DNA of 12,476 bases. Origin: an uncultured Bacteroides sp. (GTDB taxonomy: Bacteria; Bacteroidota; Bacteroidia; Bacteroidales; Bacteroidaceae). The notes beneath the pieces are model-generated. The model was not told where the DNA came from, made no database searches, and saw nothing but the letters and a program-made list of their open reading frames with translations. Location: positions 1 to 12,476 of the forward strand of contig USPQ01000083.1 of the NCBI GenBank assembly GCA_900556625.1. Reading direction: 5' to 3'. How positions within the stretch are numbered: position 1 is the stretch's first letter; every line of letters starts with the position of its first letter. Below, in pieces: positions 6,303-12,476 of the stretch. The translations under genes were made by a program, and so were the position numbers.

Positions 6303-7340
6303 ATGAAGAAAAAAAAGAGAACTATTTTATTATCCATTCTGATTGGAACATTTTTACTTTGCGTTATTGCAGGAGGGACTATTTATTACTATCTGTTTGC
6401 TCCCCAATTCCATCCGTCCAAAACCGTATACATTTACGTAGACCGGGACGATACGGCCGATTCTATTACCAATAAAATAAAAAAGTTCGGATATGTCAAC
6501 AAACTCACCGGATTCCATTGGATGGCCAAATACAAAAATCTCGAACAGAATATACACACGGGACGTTATGCCATCCGTCCGAACGACAATGTATACCATG
6601 TATACAGCCGTTTTTCCAGAGGTTACCAAGAGCCGATGAATCTCACAGTCGGAAGTGTCCGTACTTTAGAACGACTGGCACGAAGTATGGGCAAACAGTT
6701 AATGATCGATTCTGCCGAGATTGCCCGCCGGTTGTTTGATTCCACCGTTCAAGCCCGACTAGGATACACAGAAGCAACCTTGCCCGGTCTTTTCATTCCC
6801 GAAACCTACCAAGTATACTGGGATATGAGTGCGGATGAATTAATCGAACGCATGAGAAAGGAGCATGAACGTTTCTGGAACAAAGAACGGTTGGCACAAG
6901 CCACTGCAATCGGTATGACACCGGAAGAAGTCAGCACACTTGCTTCCATCGTTGAAGAAGAGACCAATAATAATGAAGAAAAGCCAATGGTAGCCGGATT
7001 ATACATCAACCGCCTGCACAAAGATATGCCCCTGCAAGCAGACCCGACAATCAAATTTGCCCTACAGGATTTTGGTCTGCGACGTATTACGAACGAGCAT
7101 TTGAAAATCGATTCGCCATATAACACATATATAAATACCGGATTACCTCCCGGGCCTATCCGTATCCCCTCTAAAAAAGGGATAGACAGTGTATTGAATT
7201 ATACCAAGCACAACTATATTTATATGTGTGCCAAAGAGGACTTTTCCGGGACTCACAATTTCGCATCCAATTATGCCGAACACATGGCAAATGCAAGAAA
7301 ATATTGGAAAGCGCTGAATGAAAGAAAGATTTTCAAGTAA
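6303..7340 (+). CDS. mltG: Endolytic murein transglycosylase MltG (YceG-like)
   Basis: From ATG 6303 the protein has 345 residues, close to E. coli MltG (340). It begins MKKKKRTILL, followed by one membrane helix (about 7-31), a LysM-like region (about 40-105), then the YceG catalytic domain. The catalytic Glu is E218 in LASIVEEET. Other family blocks are YINRLHKDMPLQADPT (234-249), SPYNTY (271-276), GLPPGPI (280-286) and GTHNFASNYAEH (316-327). The enzyme cleaves nascent peptidoglycan glycan strands at the inner membrane and sets strand length. An upstream in-frame ATG at 6213 would add 30 residues before the membrane anchor and would overlap the -7 element, so it is rejected. The iorA promoter starts directly after the stop, and no terminator is visible between them. 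Confidence 0.95.
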   Translation: MKKKKRTILLSILIGTFLLCVIAGGTIYYYLFAPQFHPSKTVYIYVDRDDTADSITNKIKKFGYVNKLTGFHWMAKYKNLEQNIHTGRYAIRPNDNVYHVYSRFSRGYQEPMNLTVGSVRTLERLARSMGKQLMIDSAEIARRLFDSTVQARLGYTEATLPGLFIPETYQVYWDMSADELIERMRKEHERFWNKERLAQATAIGMTPEEVSTLASIVEEETNNNEEKPMVAGLYINRLHKDMPLQADPTIKFALQDFGLRRITNEHLKIDSPYNTYINTGLPPGPIRIPSKKGIDSVLNYTKHNYIYMCAKEDFSGTHNFASNYAEHMANARKYWKALNERKIFK

Positions 7341-7341
7341 A

Positions 7342-7375
7342 TTTGTGATAAAACGAACTGAAAAGTCTATCTTTG
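7342..7375 (+). promoter_or_regulatory. Promoter of iorA-iorB-paaK operon
   Basis: TTTG (7342-7345) and TATCTTTG (7368-7375) match the Bacteroides -33 and -7 elements with a 22-nt gap, slightly longer than usual. The predicted start near 7382 leaves a leader of about 40 nt to the ATG at 7423. The leader ends in an A-rich stretch (AAATAAAAAGAAATAT) in place of a strong ribosome binding site. Confidence 0.65.
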
Positions 7376-7422
7376 CCCGATAGAATAACAAACTGTGATC
7401 AACACTAAATAAAAAGAAATAT

Positions 7423-9015
7423 ATGAGCAAGCAACTCTTACTTGGCGATGAAGCCATTGCACAAGCTGCATTGGATGCCGGACTCTCAGGTGTTTATGCC
7501 TATCCCGGCACTCCTTCAACTGAGATTACGGAATATATTCAGATGGCCCCGATAACGACCGAACGGAATATACATAACCGTTGGTGTGCCAACGAAAAAA
7601 CAGCGATGGAGGCTGCTTTAGGTATGTCTTTCGTCGGCAAGCGGGCCTTAGTCTGCATGAAGCATGTAGGCATGAATGTGGCCGCCGACTGTTTTGTCAA
7701 CTCTGCCATCACCGGCGTGAAAGGCGGACTGATTGTGATAGCGGCAGACGATCCTAGTATGCACTCCTCACAGAACGAGCAAGACAGCCGTTTCTACGGA
7801 GATTTTTCCCTCATTCCTATGTACGAACCCAGCAATCAGCAGGAAGCGTATGACATGGTGTACAGCGGTTTTGAATTCTCCGAAAAAATGGGAGAACCTA
7901 TTTTAATGCGTATGGTAACCCGTCTTGCGCATTCCCGTTCCGGAGTAGAACGCAAGGAACAGAAACCACAGAATGGAATATCATTCAGCAACGACCCGCG
8001 TCAATTCATCCTGTTGCCGGGAAATGCCCGCAAACGCTATAAAGTATTACTTTCACGTCAAGATGAGTTCATAAAGGCCTCCGAAGAATCACCGTACAAC
8101 AAATATACAGATGGTCCTAACAAGAAACTAGGAATCATCGCATGTGGTATCGGTTACAATTACCTGATGGAAAACTACCCCGAAGGCTGTGAATATCCGG
8201 TACTCAAAATCGGACAATATCCACTGCCGAAAAAGCAACTCCATCAATTGGTAGAGTCTTGCGATGAGATTCTTGTTTTGGAAGACGGTCAACCTTTTGT
8301 AGAAAAACAACTGAAAGGTTATCTGGGTATTGGTATAAAGGTAAAAGGACGTTTAGACGGCACTTTGTCGCAAGACGGAGAACTGAATCCTGACTCGGTA
8401 GCCCGTGCGGTAGGCAAAGAGAACAAATCCGAATTTGGCATTCCGTCTGTGGTAGAGATGCGTCCGCCCGCACTTTGTGAAGGTTGCGGCCATCGCGATA
8501 TGTATACCACATTGACTGAAGTTCTCAGAGAGGAATATCCCGCACATAAAGTATTCAGTGACATCGGCTGTTATACACTGGGAGCAAATGCGCCATTCAA
8601 TGCTATCAACTCATGCGTAGATATGGGTGCTTCTATCACTATGGCAAAAGGTGCAGCCGACGGTGGCCTGTTTCCGGCCGTAGCCGTCATCGGTGACTCC
8701 ACATTCACTCATTCGGGGATGACGGGATTATTAGACTGCGTAAATGAAAACGCCAATGTGACAATTGTAATATCCGACAACGAGACTACCGCTATGACAG
8801 GCGGGCAAGATTCTGCAGGAACCGGACGTATCGAAGCAATCTGTGCAGGTCTCGGTGTAGAGCCCGCCCATATCAGAGTGGTTGTTCCTTTGAAGAAGAA
8901 TTACGAAGAGATGAAACAGATCATACGCGAAGAAATCGAATATCGTGGCGTATCTGTCATTATTCCACGCAGAGAGTGTATCCAGACATTAGCACGTAAA
9001 AAAAGAAGCAAGTAA
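7423..9015 (+). CDS. iorA: Indolepyruvate/arylpyruvate:ferredoxin oxidoreductase alpha subunit, lacking the C-terminal ferredoxin domain
   Basis: This 530-residue subunit holds the catalytic thiamine-diphosphate core of the oxidoreductase that interconverts arylpyruvate + CoA and arylacyl-CoA + CO2. Order: N-terminal pyrimidine-binding domain with YPGTPSTE (27-34), a middle transketolase-C-like domain (about 230-310), then the TPP/Mg domain with LCEGCGHRD (351-359), IGDSTFTHSG (423-432) and SDNETTAMTGG (451-461). Classical IorA continues after the RRPC-like block into a ferredoxin domain with two CxxCxxCxxxC clusters, reaching about 610-650 residues. Here the chain ends 11 residues after RREC (516-519) and has no such cluster. 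The frame is clean and iorB follows after 3 nt, so this looks like a natural short form and not a frameshift. It is the first gene of an operon with iorB and paaK. Substrate preference (phenyl-, indole- or hydroxyphenylpyruvate) is not visible. Confidence 0.93.
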   Translation: MSKQLLLGDEAIAQAALDAGLSGVYAYPGTPSTEITEYIQMAPITTERNIHNRWCANEKTAMEAALGMSFVGKRALVCMKHVGMNVAADCFVNSAITGVKGGLIVIAADDPSMHSSQNEQDSRFYGDFSLIPMYEPSNQQEAYDMVYSGFEFSEKMGEPILMRMVTRLAHSRSGVERKEQKPQNGISFSNDPRQFILLPGNARKRYKVLLSRQDEFIKASEESPYNKYTDGPNKKLGIIACGIGYNYLMENYPEGCEYPVLKIGQYPLPKKQLHQLVESCDEILVLEDGQPFVEKQLKGYLGIGIKVKGRLDGTLSQDGELNPDSVARAVGKENKSEFGIPSVVEMRPPALCEGCGHRDMYTTLTEVLREEYPAHKVFSDIGCYTLGANAPFNAINSCVDMGASITMAKGAADGGLFPAVAVIGDSTFTHSGMTGLLDCVNENANVTIVISDNETTAMTGGQDSAGTGRIEAICAGLGVEPAHIRVVVPLKKNYEEMKQIIREEIEYRGVSVIIPRRECIQTLARKKRSK

Positions 9016-9018
9016 ACC

Positions 9019-9600
9019 ATGAAAAAAGATATTATATTATCAGGAGTAGGCGGACAGGGTATTTTGTCCATTGCTACCGTAATCGGTAAAGCCGCTTTAA
9101 AGGAAGGACTTTATATGAAACAAGCAGAAGTGCACGGAATGAGCCAGCGCGGAGGAGACGTTCAATCCAACCTCCGCATCAGCGATCAGCCGATTGCTTC
9201 CGATTTGATTCCTTCCGGCAAATGTGATCTTATTATCTCACTGGAACCTATGGAAGGCCTTCGATATCTTCCTTACCTTAGCCCTGAAGGGTGGCTGGTA
9301 ACGAATGAAACTCCTTTTGTCAATATTCCCAACTATCCGGAAACGGACAAAGTAATGGCAGAAATCAACAAACTACCTCATAAGATAGTATTGAATGTAG
9401 ATAAAGTAGCCAAAGAAGCCGGTTCCGCACGGGTAGCCAATATCGTCCTGTTGGGAGCAACAATTCCATTTCTTGGCATTGACTACGCAAAAGTGCAGGA
9501 CAGCATTCACGAGATTTTCCAACGTAAAGGGGAAGCAATTGTAGAAATGAATCTTAAAGCATTGGCTGCCGGCAAGGAAATTGCGGAAAAGCTTATGTAA
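9019..9600 (+). CDS. iorB: Indolepyruvate/arylpyruvate:ferredoxin oxidoreductase beta subunit
   Basis: This 193-residue protein is the POR-gamma-type subunit that completes the IorAB enzyme. The signature SGVGGQGILS (8-17) near the N-terminus and EVHGMSQRGGDV (36-47) are the family blocks involved in CoA and partner contacts. The length is normal for IorB. The ATG lies 3 nt after the iorA stop and paaK starts 14 nt after the iorB stop, so the three genes are almost certainly one transcript. There is no iron-sulfur motif here, so the missing ferredoxin domain of IorA is not compensated in this subunit. Confidence 0.94.
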   Translation: MKKDIILSGVGGQGILSIATVIGKAALKEGLYMKQAEVHGMSQRGGDVQSNLRISDQPIASDLIPSGKCDLIISLEPMEGLRYLPYLSPEGWLVTNETPFVNIPNYPETDKVMAEINKLPHKIVLNVDKVAKEAGSARVANIVLLGATIPFLGIDYAKVQDSIHEIFQRKGEAIVEMNLKALAAGKEIAEKLM

Positions 9601-9614
9601 TAATAGAGACTGCC

Positions 9615-10922
9615 ATGAGTACACAATACTGGGAAGAAGAAATAGAAACCATGAGTCGGGAGAAGTTGCGGGAATTGCAGCTTCAACGCTTGAAGAAAAC
9701 AATCAGTATCGCTGCAAACGCTCCATACTATAAGGAGGTTTTCAGTAAACATGGTATTACCTCAGACAGCATACAATCGCTGGATGATATCCGTAAAGTA
9801 CCGTTCACGACCAAAGCCGATATGCGTGCCCACTACCCTTTCGGACTGGTGGCGGGAGATATGAGGAATGATGGTGTGCGCATTCACTCTTCCAGTGGTA
9901 CTACCGGAAATCCGACAGTTATCGTTCACTCACAACACGACCTTGATTCTTGGGCTAATCTGGTAGCCCGCTGCCTATATACGGTAGGAATCCGTAAAAC
10001 AGATGTTTTTCAGAATAGTTCAGGATATGGAATGTTTACAGGAGGACTAGGGTTCCAATATGGCGCCGAACGTCTGGGCTGTCTTACCGTTCCTGCCGCA
10101 GCCGGTAACAGCAAGCGGCAGATTAAATTCATCAATGACTTTAAGACAACCGCTCTGCATGCCATACCAAGCTATGCCATTCGTCTTGCAGAGGTCTTTC
10201 AGGAAGAAGGACTAGACCCAAGAGGCACCACACTGAAAACTTTGGTAATCGGTGCAGAGCCCCATACAGATGAACAACGTCGGAAAATAGAGCGGATGTT
10301 GGGTGTGAAAGCATACAACAGCTTCGGTATGACGGAAATGAACGGTCCCGGTGTTGCTTTCGAATGTCTGGAACAGAACGGAATGCACTTTTGGGAAGAT
10401 TGCTACTTAGTAGAAATCATTGATCCAGAAACAGGCGAACCTGTTCCTGAAGGAGAAACCGGAGAATTAGTACTCACTACCCTTGATCGGGAAATGATGC
10501 CACTCATCCGTTATCGTACCCGCGACTTAACCCGTATTCTTCCGGGAAAATGCCCTTGCGGTCGTACACATATCCGTATTGACCGGATTAAAGGACGTAG
10601 TGACGATATGTTTATCATCAAGGGAGTCAATATTTTCCCGATGCAGGTAGAGAAAATTCTAGTACAATTCCCCGAATTGGGCAGCAACTATTTAATTACG
10701 CTGGAAACAATCAATAATCAGGATGAAATGATTGTTGAAGTGGAGCTGAGCGATCTTTCTACCGACAATTATATTGAATTGGAGAAAATACGCAAGGATA
10801 TTACCCGCCAACTGAAAGACGAAATCCTGGTTACTCCCAAAGTAAAGCTGGTTAAGAAAGGTTCTCTACCTCAAAGCGAGGGGAAAGCCGTTCGTGTGAA
10901 AGATTTAAGAGATAACAAGTAA
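9615..10922 (+). CDS. paaK: Phenylacetate (arylacetate)-CoA ligase
   Basis: This 435-residue AMP-forming adenylating enzyme makes arylacetyl-CoA from arylacetate, ATP and CoA. The P-loop-like motif HSSSGTTGNP lies at 91-100, FGMTEMNGPG at 238-247, the RYRTRDL block with D304 at 299-305, the hinge GRSDDM at 327-332, and the C-terminal lysine K424 in EGKAVRV. CPCG (313-316) is the Cys pattern usual in PaaK. No ring-oxygenase or epoxidase genes of the aerobic Paa pathway are nearby. Following iorAB, the enzyme most likely exchanges free arylacetate with the arylacetyl-CoA used or formed by IorAB. The direction is not decided by the sequence: arylacetate assimilation toward Phe/Trp/Tyr, or CoA-ester processing during amino-acid breakdown. 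The substrate may be phenylacetate or indoleacetate. Confidence 0.94.
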   Translation: MSTQYWEEEIETMSREKLRELQLQRLKKTISIAANAPYYKEVFSKHGITSDSIQSLDDIRKVPFTTKADMRAHYPFGLVAGDMRNDGVRIHSSSGTTGNPTVIVHSQHDLDSWANLVARCLYTVGIRKTDVFQNSSGYGMFTGGLGFQYGAERLGCLTVPAAAGNSKRQIKFINDFKTTALHAIPSYAIRLAEVFQEEGLDPRGTTLKTLVIGAEPHTDEQRRKIERMLGVKAYNSFGMTEMNGPGVAFECLEQNGMHFWEDCYLVEIIDPETGEPVPEGETGELVLTTLDREMMPLIRYRTRDLTRILPGKCPCGRTHIRIDRIKGRSDDMFIIKGVNIFPMQVEKILVQFPELGSNYLITLETINNQDEMIVEVELSDLSTDNYIELEKIRKDITRQLKDEILVTPKVKLVKKGSLPQSEGKAVRVKDLRDNK

Positions 10923-10936
10923 GACTAAAATAGTTC

Positions 10937-10990
10937 ATGTGCTAATATGCCGTCCTTTGTTTCATCATCTGGAATGGCATATTAGCACAT
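10937..10990 (+). terminator. 15-bp perfect inverted repeat after paaK, possible terminator or 3' hairpin
   Basis: ATGTGCTAATATGCC (10937-10951) pairs perfectly with GGCATATTAGCACAT (10976-10990) around a 24-nt loop. It starts 14 nt after the paaK stop and ends 21 nt before the xpt ATG. The following bases TATTAATTAAT are only moderately T-rich, so it is a weak classical terminator. It may instead stabilise the paaK mRNA end or regulate xpt. It does not resemble a purine riboswitch. Confidence 0.5.
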
Positions 10991-11011
10991 TATTAATTAA
11001 TATCAGATTAT

Positions 11012-11584
11012 ATGCAATTACTCAAAAAAAGAATTCTGCAAGATGGAAAATGTTACGAAGGAGGTATTCTGAAAGTGGATAGTTTTATCAACCACCAGAT
11101 GGACCCTGTTCTGATGAAATCAATCGGAGTCGAATTTGTCCGCCGTTTTGCAGCCACAAACGTAAATAAAATCATGACAATAGAAGCCAGTGGCATTGCT
11201 CCGGCTATCATGACAGGTTACCTGATGGATTTGCCTGTTGTATTTGCCAAAAAGAAATCTCCCAAAACGATTCAGAATGCACTAAGTACCACCGTCCACT
11301 CGTTTACAAAAGACCGTGATTACGAAGTTGTTATCAGCTCCGATTTTCTGACTCCAAATGACAACATACTTTTTGTAGATGACTTCCTTGCATACGGAAA
11401 TGCGGCATTAGGTGTTCTTGATCTCATTAAGCAGTCCGGAGCAAATCTGGTAGGAATGGGATTCATCATTGAAAAAGCATTCCAAAACGGACGCAAAGTG
11501 CTGGAAGAGCAGGGTGTCAGAGTAGAAAGCCTTGCAATCATCGAAGACCTATCTCATTGCAGCATTAAAATCAAAGATCAATAG
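11012..11584 (+). CDS. xpt: Xanthine phosphoribosyltransferase
   Basis: This 190-residue cytosolic purine-salvage enzyme converts xanthine and PRPP to XMP. It aligns by eye with Bacillus Xpt along its length: LKVDSFINHQMDP (20-32), the IEASGIAPA block (57-65), and the PRPP-binding loop ILFVDDFLAYGNA (119-131), ending with FIIEKAFQ.GR (151-161) and RVESLA (170-175). The length matches the family (about 190-195). It lies downstream of a strong hairpin and I see no clear Bacteroides promoter in the 89-bp gap, so it may be expressed by read-through from the ior operon or from a non-consensus promoter. Its 3' end overlaps that of the convergent EFR1 gene by 7 nt, with no terminator between them. 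Confidence 0.94.
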   Translation: MQLLKKRILQDGKCYEGGILKVDSFINHQMDPVLMKSIGVEFVRRFAATNVNKIMTIEASGIAPAIMTGYLMDLPVVFAKKKSPKTIQNALSTTVHSFTKDRDYEVVISSDFLTPNDNILFVDDFLAYGNAALGVLDLIKQSGANLVGMGFIIEKAFQNGRKVLEEQGVRVESLAIIEDLSHCSIKIKDQ

Positions 11585-12348
11585 CCGGAATTGGGATTGA
11601 AATACTGCCCCTTCCCTTTTGTTCTTTTCCCATATTGCACCGCTTGCCGGGGACATACATGGTAACATGCCAGGCATGAGGTGCAATTCATTCCCCAGAC
11701 CGGCTTCCCTTCTGACATAGTAATATTCTCCATCGGACAATTCTTCTCACAACGCCTACATCCGATACAGTCATCTGTTACATAGAAATGCTTAGGTGAC
11801 ATTTGAAAACGATTGAATAAAGGATTGATTATTCTCGTTTTGATAAAAGGAATACTGCCTTCATGGCAGGAAAACAAGTGTTCTCTTTTACTGATCAAAG
11901 TATTTATCCTTTTAAGTTCCGCGACGCTCTCTGCCAACTTCTTCCTCTCCAGTTCCTCGCTATCCACATCAAATCCCGGAAGCAATACATAATTGTTAGG
12001 CATGGTGACTGAAAAGCCGGCATGACATTCCCATCCCTTATGTCTGAACGCTTTCGTCAGAACCTGTTGAGTCAAGCCGGTATCATCTCCACAAGAACAT
12101 ACAAAGAACAAATACTGCCCTCCGTACCCCTTCAGCGAGAGTTTTTGGATAAAGCTCAATACAATCTCAGGAGGCGCCCACGAGTAAATAGGAAACACGA
12201 ATCCGATCGTTTCTTCCTCTTTGAGACAAAACTCCAACACTCCACTCCTCAATGCGTCGGGAATGAAAACTAAATCCTCTTTTTGTTCCTTAGACAGCTG
12301 ATTAGCGATCCACTTTGAATTACCTGTACCTGAGAAATAAAATATCAT
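11578..12348 (-). CDS. EFR1-type protein: flavodoxin-like domain fused to 2x[4Fe-4S] ferredoxin
   Basis: The 256-residue protein begins with a flavodoxin FMN-phosphate loop, FSGTGNSKW (5-13), and keeps the FPIYSWAPP segment (52-60) of that fold. The C-terminal part holds two complete [4Fe-4S] motifs: C194-IG-C197-RR-C200-EKN-C204-P and C222-TS-C225-LA-C228-YHV-C232-P. This is the EFR1 family layout, predicted to move electrons between ferredoxin-type clusters and flavin; its partner is unknown. The start ATG overlaps the stop of the upstream minus-strand gene (ATGA), so it is translated as the second or later gene of an operon. The 3' end overlaps xpt by 7 nt in convergent orientation. It could in principle serve as a carrier for nearby ferredoxin-dependent enzymes such as IorAB, but it is in a different operon and this is speculation. 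Confidence 0.92.
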   Translation of the reverse strand: MIFYFSGTGNSKWIANQLSKEQKEDLVFIPDALRSGVLEFCLKEEETIGFVFPIYSWAPPEIVLSFIQKLSLKGYGGQYLFFVCSCGDDTGLTQQVLTKAFRHKGWECHAGFSVTMPNNYVLLPGFDVDSEELERKKLAESVAELKRINTLISKREHLFSCHEGSIPFIKTRIINPLFNRFQMSPKHFYVTDDCIGCRRCEKNCPMENITMSEGKPVWGMNCTSCLACYHVCPRQAVQYGKRTKGKGQYFNPNSGY

Positions 12349-12476
12349 AGAAAAGTATATAAGAAAGCCGTACCGACGATGTGATGAAACTCTGATAGAA
12401 CAAGATTTGAGCGCTCGCCCTCTTTGTAATCCACCGGCTTAAAGCTGTCCCGAAGGATGTGGCCCGCCATTGAAGA
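12345..12476 (-). CDS. C-terminal fragment of unrecognised protein, 5' end beyond window
   Basis: A minus-strand frame is open from the right edge for 43 codons (beginning ...SSMAGHILRDSFKP and ending ...VGTAFLYTFL) and stops with TGA at 12345-12347. This stop overlaps the EFR1 start as ATGA, a classic translational-coupling junction and the best support for the frame being real. I do not recognise the family: the fragment has mixed charge, two adjacent His residues and no membrane segment or metal motif. An internal ATG (12468-12470) is possible as a start of a very short gene but is less likely than a continuation beyond the edge. Confidence 0.55.
   Translation of the reverse strand, partial: SSMAGHILRDSFKPVDYKEGERSNLVLSEFHHIVGTAFLYTFL

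Noticed and set aside
6806..7457. Minus-strand frames of about 105 residues over mltG and the iorA start
   Set aside because: They lie opposite conserved MltG motifs and the iorA promoter; the residue composition looks like reverse translation noise.
8128..8564. Several minus-strand frames within iorA
   Set aside because: Antisense shadows of the TPP-domain coding region; none has a recognisable domain.
10923..11011. Purine riboswitch before xpt
   Set aside because: The gap is only 89 nt and lacks the conserved junction and loop sequences of guanine/xanthine-sensing riboswitches; only a simple two-arm hairpin is present.

Overview
The window looks like a chromosomal segment of a gut-type Bacteroides (Bacteroidota). 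Evidence: A-rich leaders without clear Shine-Dalgarno sequences; repeated matches to the Bacteroides sigma-ABfr -7 element TAnnTTTG (2661, 6269, 7368, and on the minus strand 2397 and 4076); a tRNA gene without an encoded CCA; AT-rich intergenic DNA; and gene families typical of this group (DUF4434, EFR1 ferredoxin, QueH). The species cannot be named from the sequence alone.

Layout. (1) 1-3902 is a carbohydrate-type locus. A minus-strand pair, a Tat-signal DUF4434 protein followed 4 nt later by a sugar-porter MFS transporter that runs off the left edge, is transcribed away from a divergent ROK-family repressor. The AT-rich region between them holds both promoters and palindromes that could be operators. 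(2) 3926-4083 holds a bidirectional terminator and tRNA-Thr(CGT) on the minus strand with its own promoter. (3) 4248-5781 holds queH (epoxyqueuosine reductase) and a membrane-anchored DNA/RNA non-specific endonuclease, 28 nt apart. (4) 5782-6302 has no gene but contains tandem 21-bp repeats and three GTTGnnCAAC palindromes. (5) mltG (endolytic murein transglycosylase) follows; its start is best placed at 6303. (6) 7342-10922 is an operon iorA-iorB-paaK: 2-oxoacid (arylpyruvate):ferredoxin oxidoreductase plus arylacetate-CoA ligase. (7) A 15-bp perfect hairpin lies before xpt (xanthine phosphoribosyltransferase). (8) A convergent minus-strand operon has an EFR1-type flavodoxin/ferredoxin preceded, with an ATGA overlap, by the 3' end of an unrecognised gene.

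How the genes work together. IorAB interconverts arylpyruvates and arylacetyl-CoA with ferredoxin, and PaaK links arylacetyl-CoA to free arylacetate. Together they make a route between aromatic amino acids and arylacetates that could run as degradation (phenylacetate or indoleacetate output) or as reductive-carboxylation biosynthesis. IorA here stops where the usual C-terminal 2x[4Fe-4S] domain would begin, so electrons must pass to a separate carrier. The ROK/DUF4434/MFS locus probably senses, imports and processes a carbohydrate or related ligand, which is not identifiable here.

I see no mobile element, phage, CRISPR array or defence island. The least explained items are the DUF4434 locus, the repeat cluster at 5862-5989, the truncated IorA and the 10937-10990 hairpin. 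None of these is proof of a new system.
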